Below are positions 1-7,728 of a stretch of DNA of 64,000 bases, piece by piece (positions within the stretch are counted from its first letter, which is position 1; the number at the start of each line of letters is the position of its first letter). The position numbers were made by a program, and so were the translations under genes. This DNA comes from Streptomyces sp. PKU-EA00015 (GTDB lineage Bacteria; Actinomycetota; Actinomycetes; Streptomycetales; Streptomycetaceae). The notes below the pieces were generated by a model, which made no database searches, was not told the origin of the DNA, and saw only the letters and a program-made list of their open reading frames with translations. The stretch lies in the NCBI RefSeq assembly GCF_013387495.1, contig NZ_JABZEE010000001.1, positions 248,001 through 312,000 of the forward strand. The letters are read 5' to 3'.

Positions 1-70
1 TCGCGCGGGCCGCCCAACGGGCCTCCGCCGGGCTCGGGTAGCCGGCCCCTGTCCCGGGCGCGGGCGCTGG

Positions 71-1189
71 TCAGACGCCGGCGCGGGCCAGCGGCAGGGT
101 CACCTCGAAACGGCAGCCGCCGGGCACGTTGCGCACCTCGGCCTGTCCCTCGTGGGCCTCGACGATGCCGCGTACGATCGCGAGCCCGAGTCCGGCGCCG
201 GCCGGGGGCGTCCGCGCGGTACTGCCGCGCCAGCCCGTGTCGAACACACGCGTCAGGTCCTCTTCGGCGATGCCGCCGCAGCCGTCGGTGACGGACAGCA
301 CGGCCGTGTCCTCGCGCCGGTCGACGGTCACGGCGACGGTGCCGTCGGCCGGCGTGTGGCGGATGGCGTTGACGAGGAGGTTGGCGAGGACCCGGGTCAT
401 CTCCTTGCCGTCCACGTCGACGGGCACGTGGGCGATGTCCTCGCCGAGCAGCCGTACGCCGCGTTCCCGGGCGAGCGGGTCGGCGCCGAGGAGGGCGTCG
501 GCCGCCAGGTCCCGCAGGGAGACGCGGCTGGGGGTCAACACCAGTGCGCCGGCGTGGATACGGGAGAGCTCGAAGAGGTCGCCGACCATGACGTCGAGGC
601 GTTCGACCTCGGTGCGGATCTGCCGGTGGTAGCGGGCGGTGTCGGTCGCCACGCCGTCCTCCAGGGCCTCGGACATGGCGCGCAGTCCGGCGAGCGGGGT
701 GCGCAGGTCGTGGGAGATCCAGGCGACGAGCTCGCGGCGCGAGGAATCCAGTGCGCGTTCACGTTCACGCGAGGCTGCGAGCTTGGCGCTCGTGGCGGCC
801 AACTCACGGCTTAGGTCGGCCAGTTCGGCGGTGGCGCGCGCAGGCGGTGCGGCGAAACCGCCACCGTTTCCGAAGTCCCGGGCTGCTCGCGCGAGGTCCC
901 GGCTGCGGGCCACCACCCAGCGGCCCAGCAGCAGTGCGGTGGCCAGGGACACGGCGGCGGCCATGGCGACGACGAGAGTGACGACGGTCAGGTCGTGCGG
1001 GGACAGGAACATCGCCCAGGCCACGGCGAGGGTGCCGGCGAGCATGGCGGTGACGGTGACCGCCGCGACCACGGCCAGGGACACGGCGACCGACCTGTAC
1101 CGGAGCAGGCGCAGCGCCAGGGCGCCGAGCGCACCCGCGCAGGCCGCACCGCCGAAGGCGAAGAGGGCGATCAGCAGGATGTCGTTCAC
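71..1189 (-). CDS. Sensor histidine kinase
   Basis: Membrane sensor kinase of 372 aa, the signal-input half of a two-component system with the next upstream gene. The N-terminus has about three hydrophobic segments (roughly 4-28, 36-60, 68-90) with almost no extracellular loop, then a short linker and the dimerisation/phosphoacceptor helix with ISHDLRTP (His160). The C-terminal ATPase domain shows the N box NLLVNAIRHT, a DGCGGI G1 box and GAGLGLAIV. The lack of a periplasmic domain suggests sensing inside or at the membrane. Its start codon overlaps the stop of the response regulator by 4 nt, so the two are translationally coupled. The ligand cannot be read from the sequence; the neighbouring envelope-glycan genes are the obvious candidate targets, by inference only. 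Confidence 0.93.
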   Translation of the reverse strand: MNDILLIALFAFGGAACAGALGALALRLLRYRSVAVSLAVVAAVTVTAMLAGTLAVAWAMFLSPHDLTVVTLVVAMAAAVSLATALLLGRWVVARSRDLARAARDFGNGGGFAAPPARATAELADLSRELAATSAKLAASRERERALDSSRRELVAWISHDLRTPLAGLRAMSEALEDGVATDTARYHRQIRTEVERLDVMVGDLFELSRIHAGALVLTPSRVSLRDLAADALLGADPLARERGVRLLGEDIAHVPVDVDGKEMTRVLANLLVNAIRHTPADGTVAVTVDRREDTAVLSVTDGCGGIAEEDLTRVFDTGWRGSTARTPPAGAGLGLAIVRGIVEAHEGQAEVRNVPGGCRFEVTLPLARAGV

Positions 1190-1908
1190 GGCTTCCCCTC
1201 CTCCGTCGGCTCGAAGCGGTAGCCGACGCCCCAGACGGTCTGGATCAGCCGGGGCGCTGCCGGGTCGTCCTCGATCTTGGCGCGCAGGCGGCGGACGTGC
1301 ACCGTGACGGTGGACAGGTCACCGAAGTCCCAGCCCCACACCTCCCGCATCAGCTCCTCGCGGCTGTGCGCCCGCCCCGGGTGGGTGAGGAAGTGCGCGA
1401 GCAGATCGAACTCCCGCAGGGTGAGGGTGAGCGGCTGCCCGTCCTTGGTGGCGCGCCGGGTCTCCGGATCCAGCTGGATCCCGGCCCGGCGCGGCACCGG
1501 CTGCCCGCCGCCCCCTGCCGCGGTCACGGTGCGGCTGCGCCGCAGCACGGACTCGACCCGCAGGACCAGTTCGCGTGGGCTGAACGGCTTGGTGACGTAG
1601 TCGTCCGCGCCCAGTTCCAGGCCCGCGATCCGGTCGTCCTCGTCTCCGCGGGCCGTCAGCATGATCACCGGAACGGGACGGTCGGCGCGCAGGCGGCGGC
1701 AGACCTCCAGTCCGTCGATGCCGGGCAGCATGAGGTCGAGGACGACCAGGTCGTGCGGGTGGCGGGCCGCCCGGTCGAGGGCGGTGGGGCCGTCGGCGGC
1801 GTGGTCGACGCTGTGGCCGGCCCGGTGCAGGTAGCCGGTGACGACCTCGGCGACGGTCGGATCGTCGTCGACGACGAGGATCCGGGCGGGCGGCGTTCGC
1901 GTACTCAT
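1186..1908 (-). CDS. OmpR/PhoB-family response regulator
   Basis: DNA-binding response regulator, 240 aa. Receiver domain (about 8-122) with acidic pocket DDD at 14-16, phosphoacceptor Asp58 in LVVLDLMLPG and the conserved Lys in VTKPFSPREL; winged-helix domain (about 143-235) with VTVHVRRLRAKIE and WGVGYRF. It is the partner of the downstream histidine kinase (4-nt overlap). The start lies 116 bp from the divergent glycosyltransferase operon, so it could control both directions from the shared intergenic region. This is inferred from position only; no operator repeat was recognised. Confidence 0.95.
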   Translation of the reverse strand: MSTRTPPARILVVDDDPTVAEVVTGYLHRAGHSVDHAADGPTALDRAARHPHDLVVLDLMLPGIDGLEVCRRLRADRPVPVIMLTARGDEDDRIAGLELGADDYVTKPFSPRELVLRVESVLRRSRTVTAAGGGGQPVPRRAGIQLDPETRRATKDGQPLTLTLREFDLLAHFLTHPGRAHSREELMREVWGWDFGDLSTVTVHVRRLRAKIEDDPAAPRLIQTVWGVGYRFEPTEEGKP

Positions 1909-2024
1909 GGCATCCAGCCTTGCACCGGCTGCCTCCCGGTGTCCTCTCCGGGATCACGCCGTACGGACGGTGTCCGTTTTTCGTAAGGAGTCGATGTCCG
2001 CTATGTCTGCCAGGAGTTCCTACG

Positions 2025-2726
2025 GTGGCAGTCGTGACCGCTGACACCGTGGACGTCGTCCTTCCCTGTCTGAACGAGGCCGGGGCCCTGCCCTGGGTCC
2101 TCGCCCGCATCCCGGCCGGCTGGCGGGCCCTGGTGGTGGACAACGGGTCCACCGACGGATCGGCCGACATCGCCCGCTCCCTCGGAGCCACCGTCGTTGC
2201 GGAGCCCCGGCGCGGCTTCGGCGCGGCCTGCCATGCCGGACTCCTGGCCGCCGAGGCCCAGTTCGTCTGCTTCTGCGACTGCGACGCCTCCCTCGACCCC
2301 GGTCTGCTGGCCGGCTTCGTCCGGGCCGTCGCCGCCGGCGAGGCGGATCTCGTGCTCGGCCGCCGGCGGCCCCGGAGCAGGGGGGCCTGGCCGCTGCACG
2401 CCCGCGCCGGAAATCTCGCCCTGTGCCGGATGCTGCGCCGCCGCACCGCGCTGCGGTTGCACGACCTCGGCCCTATGCGAGCGGCGCGCCGCGAGGCCCT
2501 CCTCGGCCTGGACCTGACCGACCGGCGTTCCGGATACCCGCTCCAGATGGTCGTCCGGGCCGCTGATGCGGGCTGGCGGGTCCGGGAACAGGACGTGCCC
2601 TATCTGCCCCGCACCGGGAAGTCCAAGGTGACCGGCACCTGGCGGGGCACGTGGCACGCGGTCCGCGACATGCGCGCGGTCCTCGCCGAGCTCCCGCACG
2701 CCACCGCCCTCGGAGGCGTCCGGTGA
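2025..2726 (+). CDS. GT2 polyprenyl-phosphate glycosyltransferase-like protein
   Basis: Glycosyltransferase family 2 (GT-A fold), 233 aa, resembling dolichyl/polyprenyl-phosphate sugar synthases. It begins with VDVVLPCLNEAGALP, has the nucleotide-site motif VVDNGSTDGS, the metal-binding FCDCDASLDP, and the acceptor-side motif RSGYPLQM. There is no C-terminal membrane region, so it is probably peripheral at the inner membrane face. The chosen GTG start has AGGAG eight bases upstream; the reading frame stays open further upstream but without a ribosome site. It is first in a three-gene operon (GTGA and ATGA junctions) with a DUF2064 protein and a methyltransferase. Sugar donor and lipid acceptor are unknown. 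Confidence 0.9.
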   Translation: MAVVTADTVDVVLPCLNEAGALPWVLARIPAGWRALVVDNGSTDGSADIARSLGATVVAEPRRGFGAACHAGLLAAEAQFVCFCDCDASLDPGLLAGFVRAVAAGEADLVLGRRRPRSRGAWPLHARAGNLALCRMLRRRTALRLHDLGPMRAARREALLGLDLTDRRSGYPLQMVVRAADAGWRVREQDVPYLPRTGKSKVTGTWRGTWHAVRDMRAVLAELPHATALGGVR

Positions 2727-3352
2727 CCACCCTGCTCGTGATCGCCAAGCAACCCCTGCCCGGCCGGGTGAAGACCCGTCTCACCCCGCCGTTCAGCGCC
2801 GAGGAGGCGGCGGCCCTGGCCGAAGCCGCCCTCACCGACACCCTTGCGGCAGTGGCCGTCACCACCGCCGACCGGCACGTCCTGGTCCTGGACGGCTCCC
2901 CGGGCCCCTGGCTGCCGCCCGGCTTCGAGGTCCTGCCCCAGTGCGCCGGCGGCCTCGACGAGCGGCTCGCCGCCGCCTTCGCCGCCTGCACCGGTCCGGC
3001 GCTGCTGATCGGCATGGACACCCCGCAGGTCACACCCGGCCTCCTCGATCCCGCTCTGGACTTCGGCAGTCACGACGCCTGGTTCGGCCCGGCCGCCGAC
3101 GGCGGGTTCTGGGCCCTGGGCCTGGCCACCCCCGACCCCGCGCTGCTTCGCGGCGTGCCGATGTCCGTACCGGAGACCGGCGCGGTGCAGTACGAGCGCC
3201 TGCGTGCGGCCGGGCTGAGGACCGGGCTCCTGCCACGCCTGCGGGACGTGGACACCGCCGCCGACGCAGCCGCCGTGGCCGGCCAGGCCCCCGCCGGACG
3301 GTTCGCCGCCGTGCATCGCCGGCTGACCGGAGCCCCGCGGACAGTGCGATGA
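2723..3352 (+). CDS. DUF2064 (TIGR04282-type) glycosyltransferase/nucleotidyltransferase-like protein
   Basis: 209 aa, matching the DUF2064 family: it starts TTLLVIAKQPLPGRVKTRL (the basic pyrophosphorylase-like loop) and contains ALLIGMDTPQVTP and WFGPAADGGFWALGL, all typical. The family has a GT-A/nucleotidyltransferase-like fold, but I know of no settled reaction. The GTG start overlaps the stop of the GT2 gene (GTGA), and its own stop overlaps the methyltransferase ATG, so the three are co-translated. The constant pairing with a GT2 and a methyltransferase suggests it prepares or transfers an activated sugar; this is inference. Confidence 0.88.
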   Translation: MTTLLVIAKQPLPGRVKTRLTPPFSAEEAAALAEAALTDTLAAVAVTTADRHVLVLDGSPGPWLPPGFEVLPQCAGGLDERLAAAFAACTGPALLIGMDTPQVTPGLLDPALDFGSHDAWFGPAADGGFWALGLATPDPALLRGVPMSVPETGAVQYERLRAAGLRTGLLPRLRDVDTAADAAAVAGQAPAGRFAAVHRRLTGAPRTVR

Positions 3353-4071
3353 GGGCCCCCGCCGCCGCGCGCGACAAGGCCGGCACACCACCCGCTCCTG
3401 CCTGGCGGGACGAGCCCTACGCCTGGGCGCTGCGCGCAGGGCACGGCCCGCTCTTCCTGCGCCGCGACGACGGCCGGCTGTTGCCCCTGGACGTCGAACG
3501 CTGGTGCGCCGACGCGGACGCCGCCGACGAGAGCGTCCTCGCCCGGTGCAGCGGCGCGGTTCTGGACATCGGCTGCGGTCCGGGCCGGCTCGTGGCCGCG
3601 CTGGCCGGCCGAGGCCACAGGGCGCTCGGGGTGGACGTGAGCCCGGCCGCGGTGACACGGACCGTACGCCGCGGCGGAATGGCCCTGTGCCGGTCCGTCT
3701 TCGAGCCCCTGCCCGGCGAACGCCGCTGGACCACGGCCCTGCTCGTCGACGGCAACATCGGCATCGGCGGAGATCCCGTGGCCTTGCTGCGGCGGACCGC
3801 CCGGATACTCGCTCCGCACGGGCGGCTCATAGCCGAGGCCGCTGCGATCGAGGTGGACGAGCGCTGCGAGGTGCGGCTGGACGACGGGCGCGGCGGCCTC
3901 GGCACACGTTTTCCCTGGGCCCGGGTCGGCCCCGAGGCCCTGCTCCGCCATGCCGCCAGGGCAGGGTGGGCAGCCGCCCATGTCTGGACGGTGGCGGGGC
4001 GGCACTTCGCCGAACTCGTGCCCGCCGTCAGCCCTCCGGCGGGGCCTGAGGACCGGCCCCGGACGCCCTGA
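3349..4071 (+). CDS. Class I SAM-dependent methyltransferase
   Basis: 240 aa. Glycine-rich SAM-binding motif I, VLDIGCGPGRLVAAL, lies near residue 70, followed by an acidic strand end (LGVDVSP) and LLVDGNIGIGGD in place of the usual post-II motif, then a small C-terminal region with WTVAGRHFAELVP. The start ATG overlaps the DUF2064 stop (ATGA). It is the last gene of the glycan operon and its 3' end overlaps the convergent membrane-protein gene by 44 nt. The substrate is probably the glycolipid or sugar made by the operon, an inference from context. Confidence 0.9.
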   Translation: MRAPAAARDKAGTPPAPAWRDEPYAWALRAGHGPLFLRRDDGRLLPLDVERWCADADAADESVLARCSGAVLDIGCGPGRLVAALAGRGHRALGVDVSPAAVTRTVRRGGMALCRSVFEPLPGERRWTTALLVDGNIGIGGDPVALLRRTARILAPHGRLIAEAAAIEVDERCEVRLDDGRGGLGTRFPWARVGPEALLRHAARAGWAAAHVWTVAGRHFAELVPAVSPPAGPEDRPRTP

Positions 4072-4465
4072 GCCGCCGCCGCAGCCGGGTCAGGCCCACC
4101 CAGGCCAGCGCGACCCCCGCGACCACCGACAGGACGAGCAGCAGGTTGCGCACGTAGGGCAGGGGCAGGGCCGAGGGGTTGGGCGGCGCTCCCGGACGCA
4201 GCAGCAGCGGCAGGGTGACCAGCACCAGCGCCCCGCCGGTCACGAGCGCGCCGCGCACGACGGGGCGCGCCGGTACCGCCGCGACCAGCAGCCCGACGGC
4301 GAGCACCACCGGCGCGAGCACGCCGTCGTGCAGCACCAGCGCGCCCGCCATCCACAACAGGACGTCGTACGGGTCGGGCCGAGCCGCCAGATGCCGGCCG
4401 CCGATCCCGATGAGCAGCAGGCCCAGCGCGCCCAGCGCGTAACGGACCACGGACACGGACCTCAC
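4028..4465 (-). CDS. Small four-helix membrane protein
   Basis: 145 aa, family not recognised. It is nearly all hydrophobic with about four transmembrane segments (starting at RYALGALGLLLIGIG, then LLWMAGALVLHDGVLAP, a segment around ALVTGGALVLVTLPLLL, and LLLVLSVVAGVALAW) and a basic, Pro-rich C-terminal tail. The GTG start sits exactly on the stop of the upstream molybdoprotein (GTGA), the main reason for choosing it over longer in-frame starts. Co-translation suggests a subunit, maturation factor or electron-transfer partner of that membrane oxidoreductase; nothing in the sequence proves it. Confidence 0.75.
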   Translation of the reverse strand: MRSVSVVRYALGALGLLLIGIGGRHLAARPDPYDVLLWMAGALVLHDGVLAPVVLAVGLLVAAVPARPVVRGALVTGGALVLVTLPLLLRPGAPPNPSALPLPYVRNLLLVLSVVAGVALAWVGLTRLRRRLRASGAGPQAPPEG

Positions 4466-5685
4466 AGCACCTCCAGCCGGGTGACCCACTTCGTCTGCAG
4501 TACACCGGGCCGGTTCGGCGCGATGATCCGCGCGGGAAAGCCGTGGTCGGCCGACAGCACATCGCCGTTCAGCCGCAGGGCCAGCAGCGTCAGCGAATCC
4601 TGCGCGTACTCCCGTCCCATCTCCATCACCCGGTACGCTCCCCGCACTTCGAGGGACACCACCCGCACCCCGGCGTCCGGCAGGGCTCCCGCCCGTTCGA
4701 TCAGGTCCCGGATCCGTACACCGCTCCACCAGGCGTCCACGCTCCAGCCCTCCACGCACGCGATCGGCAGCCGCGCCCGTGAAGGGGGCAGTTGGCCCAG
4801 TTCGGCAAGGGTCAACCGGTACGGCCGGGGCCCCAGCACCTCCAGGGACCAGTCCAGGACCGCGGCGTCCGTCACCCCGGCGGCGGCCGCCGTCCGGTTG
4901 ACCGGCAGGCCCTGCGGCCCGTAACCGGGATGACGGGGCGCCAGCAGATCGACGGAGGCCAGCGGGGTGAAGGACTGGCCGACCGTCGTGACGGTCACGG
5001 CGCCCACGGCCGCCCCGACCCCGAGCAGCAACGCCCTCCGGTCAGGGCCGTCCCGTTCCTCGTCCGACAGCGCGAGCGTGCCAGCAGACCGGCTGCTCCA
5101 ATGGGCCCTGATCTCAGGTGCCTTCACCGCGAGGTGCAGCAGCACGGACCCGGCCACGACCCAGGCCACGGCATAGTGGACCGGCACGAAGGAGAACGGC
5201 CACGGGTACCACTCGGCGATGTTCAACAGGCCGGTCAGCACCTGGAACACGCCCGAGGCCACCAGCACCGCCACCGACAGCCGCTCCAGAGCGTGCCGCA
5301 CCGACCGGACCGGCGGCCACACGAACAGCCGGGGGTAGACCGCCCACAGTTTCGCCAGCAGCAGCACGATCGCCGCCAGCCCCACACCGACGTGCAGCCC
5401 CTGCGTCAGCCGGTACCCCCACACCGGCCGCGAGGGCAGGTGATCGGCCAGCCAGTCCGGCGGGCTCTGCAGGAAGTGACTGATCAGCCCCGTCAGGAAG
5501 CACACGGCGAGCGCCACGCCGAGCCACCGCCCGATCGCCGTTGCGGTGCGCGGATCGTGCAGACGCCCCGAGAAGGCCGGTGGGCGGAGGGCGGGCAGGT
5601 GTAGGTGAGGCAGCCGGAGTGCGGGCAGTCTGAAGGCCGGAAGGTTCCGGTGCCGGCCGATTCGGGTTCCCATGCACTCATGCAA
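4462..5685 (-). CDS. Membrane-bound molybdopterin-dependent oxidoreductase fused to a cytochrome b561-like domain
   Basis: 407 aa fusion. The N-terminal half has four or five transmembrane helices like a cytochrome b561/FdnI-type domain, with candidate haem His in LISHFLQ, GLHVGVGL and VPVHYAVAW. After a linker and a Tat-like DRRALLLGVGAAVGA anchor, the C-terminal half is a sulfite-oxidase/YedY-type molybdopterin domain with the Mo-ligand Cys in LPIACVEGWSVDAWW and the ending GFPARIIAPNRPGVLQTKWV. The family catalyses oxygen-atom transfer coupled to the quinone pool; the substrate here is unknown. It is translationally coupled to a small membrane protein and faces the GT2 operon. The N-terminal 40 residues carry repeated RLPxLxLP-type motifs. 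Confidence 0.88.
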   Translation of the reverse strand: MHECMGTRIGRHRNLPAFRLPALRLPHLHLPALRPPAFSGRLHDPRTATAIGRWLGVALAVCFLTGLISHFLQSPPDWLADHLPSRPVWGYRLTQGLHVGVGLAAIVLLLAKLWAVYPRLFVWPPVRSVRHALERLSVAVLVASGVFQVLTGLLNIAEWYPWPFSFVPVHYAVAWVVAGSVLLHLAVKAPEIRAHWSSRSAGTLALSDEERDGPDRRALLLGVGAAVGAVTVTTVGQSFTPLASVDLLAPRHPGYGPQGLPVNRTAAAAGVTDAAVLDWSLEVLGPRPYRLTLAELGQLPPSRARLPIACVEGWSVDAWWSGVRIRDLIERAGALPDAGVRVVSLEVRGAYRVMEMGREYAQDSLTLLALRLNGDVLSADHGFPARIIAPNRPGVLQTKWVTRLEVL

Positions 5686-5786
5686 CCGCGCCGACCGGTC
5701 GCGCGGACGGGTCCGACACCTTACGAAACGCGGACGCCCTGCCGTGCCACCGTCGGCGACGGTCCGCGCGCTGCCAGGGTGAACGC

Positions 5787-7217
5787 GTGACCCACCCGCC
5801 TGCCACCACCCCCCGGGCCACGGTGGCCACCATCGTGCTCCTGGCCGTGCTCACCGCCGCGCTCGTCCTCACCGTCCGCAAGGACGGCTACTTCGCCGGC
5901 CTGGCCGGCCTGTCCTGGTGGTACGCCGCCTCCTGGGCCCTGTTCGCGGCGGCCGCCTGGACCCTGCGCAGGGCGCCCGCCCGGCACACCGCCGCCCTCG
6001 TCGTCGCCGGTGGCATCGCGGTGGCCGCCACCGGACTCGCCGCCGCGCCCCGGACGAGTACCGACTCGTTCCGCTATGCCTGGGACGGCCGGGTGCAGGC
6101 CGCGGGGATCTCCCCCTACGACCACGCTCCCGCCGATCCCGCGCTCGTGCCGCTCCGCGACACCTGGCTCTTCCCCACGGGGGCCGCCTGCGGAAAGCCG
6201 GACCTCGCCGGTGTCTCCGACGGCGTATGCACCCGCATCAACCGCCCCCAGGTCCACACCGTCTATCCCCCGGCCGGCGAGCTCTACTTCCTCCTCGTCC
6301 ACGCCGTCTCCCCGGACGGCGTCCGCCACAAGGCATTCCAGACCGGCGGAGCGGTCCTGGCTCTGGCCACCACCCTGGTGCTGCTACGGATCCTGCGCCG
6401 CAGGGGGGACCCGCGCAACGCCGCTTACTGGGCCTGGTGCCCGGCTGTTCCCGTCGAAGCCGTCAACAACGCCCACGCCGACGCCCTCGCGGTCCTGCTC
6501 TCCGCCGCCGCACTCGGCCTGACAGTCCGTCACCGTGCGGTGGGAGGCGCCCTCCTGGGCCTGGCCACCGCCGTCAAACTCCTGCCGGCCGTCCTGATCC
6601 CCGGCGCCCTGTCCGGTGTACGCCGCGGGCGCGACGCCGCCGCGACCCTGCTCCCCGCCGCCGCCGCGCTCGCCGCGCTCTACCTCCCGTACGTCCTGCT
6701 CTCCCACTCCTCCGTCTTCGGCTATCTCGGCGGCTACGCCGAGGAAGAGGGCTACCAGGACGCCTCCGCCGACAACCGCTACGCCCTGCTGCGCCTGGTC
6801 CTGCCCGACTCCTGGTCCGTGCCCGCAGTGATCACCGTCATGCTCGCCGTCAGCCTGTACGCGATCCGCCGCGGCGACCCCGAGCGCCCCTGGAGCGGAG
6901 CCCTCCTGGTCACCGGAACCGCCTTCCTCCTGACGACCCCCGGCTACTCCTGGTACGCCCTGCTGCTGGTCGCCCTCGTCGCGCTCGACGGCCGGTGGGA
7001 GTGGCTGGGCATCGCCGTCGCCGGCGCCGCCGCCTACCTGACCGCCCGGGCGGTCCCCGACGCCGGCACGATCGCGTACGCGCTCGCCGCGTCGGCCGTC
7101 GCCTGCGGTGGGGCGGCCCGCTTCTCACCGGGTGCGCCGGGGGGCTCCAAGCGGCCGGTACGGGCTCGCAGCGCGGTCAGGTGGGTCCGCCGGCCCTGGT
7201 CTCGGACCTCGGACTGA
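5787..7217 (+). CDS. Multi-spanning GT87/DUF2029-type glycosyltransferase
   Basis: 476 aa integral membrane protein with about ten to twelve hydrophobic segments. Features of polyprenol-phosphate-dependent GT-C enzymes: an early acidic loop (TDSFRYAWDGRVQAAGISPY), VYPPAGELYFLLV, VEAVNNAHADALAVLLS, and LGLATAVKLLPAVLIPGAL near the middle. Such enzymes use lipid-linked sugars on the outer membrane face, which fits a lipid-sugar made by the GT2 gene nearby. The GTG start is preceded by CAGGGT at 5775-5780 with six bases between and no clear ribosome site, so the message may be leaderless. It diverges from the molybdoprotein gene. Confidence 0.85.
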   Translation: MTHPPATTPRATVATIVLLAVLTAALVLTVRKDGYFAGLAGLSWWYAASWALFAAAAWTLRRAPARHTAALVVAGGIAVAATGLAAAPRTSTDSFRYAWDGRVQAAGISPYDHAPADPALVPLRDTWLFPTGAACGKPDLAGVSDGVCTRINRPQVHTVYPPAGELYFLLVHAVSPDGVRHKAFQTGGAVLALATTLVLLRILRRRGDPRNAAYWAWCPAVPVEAVNNAHADALAVLLSAAALGLTVRHRAVGGALLGLATAVKLLPAVLIPGALSGVRRGRDAAATLLPAAAALAALYLPYVLLSHSSVFGYLGGYAEEEGYQDASADNRYALLRLVLPDSWSVPAVITVMLAVSLYAIRRGDPERPWSGALLVTGTAFLLTTPGYSWYALLLVALVALDGRWEWLGIAVAGAAAYLTARAVPDAGTIAYALAASAVACGGAARFSPGAPGGSKRPVRARSAVRWVRRPWSRTSD

Positions 7218-7313
7218 TCGTCGGCATGTGATCCGAGCAGATCCGCGGACGGTCCGGGGACTCGGGCACTGCTTCGGTTCGGACGCGGTTCGGCGGTACG
7301 GCCCCGGCCATGT

Positions 7314-7341
7314 CACGCCGCCCCGAGGCCCTGGCGGCGTG
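7314..7341. terminator. Hairpin between convergent genes
   Basis: Perfect 9-bp stem CACGCCGCC/GGCGGCGTG with a 10-base loop, between the GT87 gene (+) and the small propeptide-like gene (-). It could end transcription from both sides. There is no U-tract, as is usual in Streptomyces. Confidence 0.4.
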
Positions 7342-7400
7342 GCGCCGGGCTCAGGCCCCACCGGTGTCGCGGGGCACTGCCCGGCGACGGGCCGTCACGG

Positions 7401-7697
7401 TCAGGGGTCCCCGGCCAGAGGGCGACGCGTCGACGACAGGGACAGGGACCGCACCCATGGTTCGTGGGAGAGGTTCTCGACGCCTCGGCGGGAGACCGTG
7501 CCGGTCGCGACCGTGCGGTCCGGGGACGGGGCCTCGACTCCCGTGTCGCGCAGGACTCCCCGCTGCGCTGCCGTGGGCACCCCATGCAGGTGAACGGTCA
7601 CCAGGAGGTTCCGGGCGTCCGGGTCACCGCTCGAGGTGTCCACCGCGGCCGCGAGAGAGACGTCGAGCTTTCCGTAGTCCACGTCCTCGATTGTCAC
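7401..7697 (-). CDS. Small I9/propeptide-like protein paired with S8 peptidase
   Basis: 98 aa, no signal peptide. The middle (LLVTVHLHGVPTA) and end (VSRRGVENLSHEPWVRSLSL) follow the same beta-strand and helix pattern as residues 45-105 of the adjacent S8 peptidase (VRVVVSLECDPDV, then VPLDAVERLSEQPGVRRVV). That pattern is typical of inhibitor-I9/subtilisin propeptide folds. It starts with GTG 31 bp after the peptidase stop, without a strong ribosome site, so it probably depends on read-through translation. Likely role: a trans-acting inhibitor, chaperone or specificity partner. The homology is my eye comparison, not a computed alignment. Confidence 0.7.
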   Translation of the reverse strand: MTIEDVDYGKLDVSLAAAVDTSSGDPDARNLLVTVHLHGVPTAAQRGVLRDTGVEAPSPDRTVATGTVSRRGVENLSHEPWVRSLSLSSTRRPLAGDP

Positions 7698-7728
7698 AGA
7701 GGGGTGTCCCGGAGCGGCTGCGAAGGTC

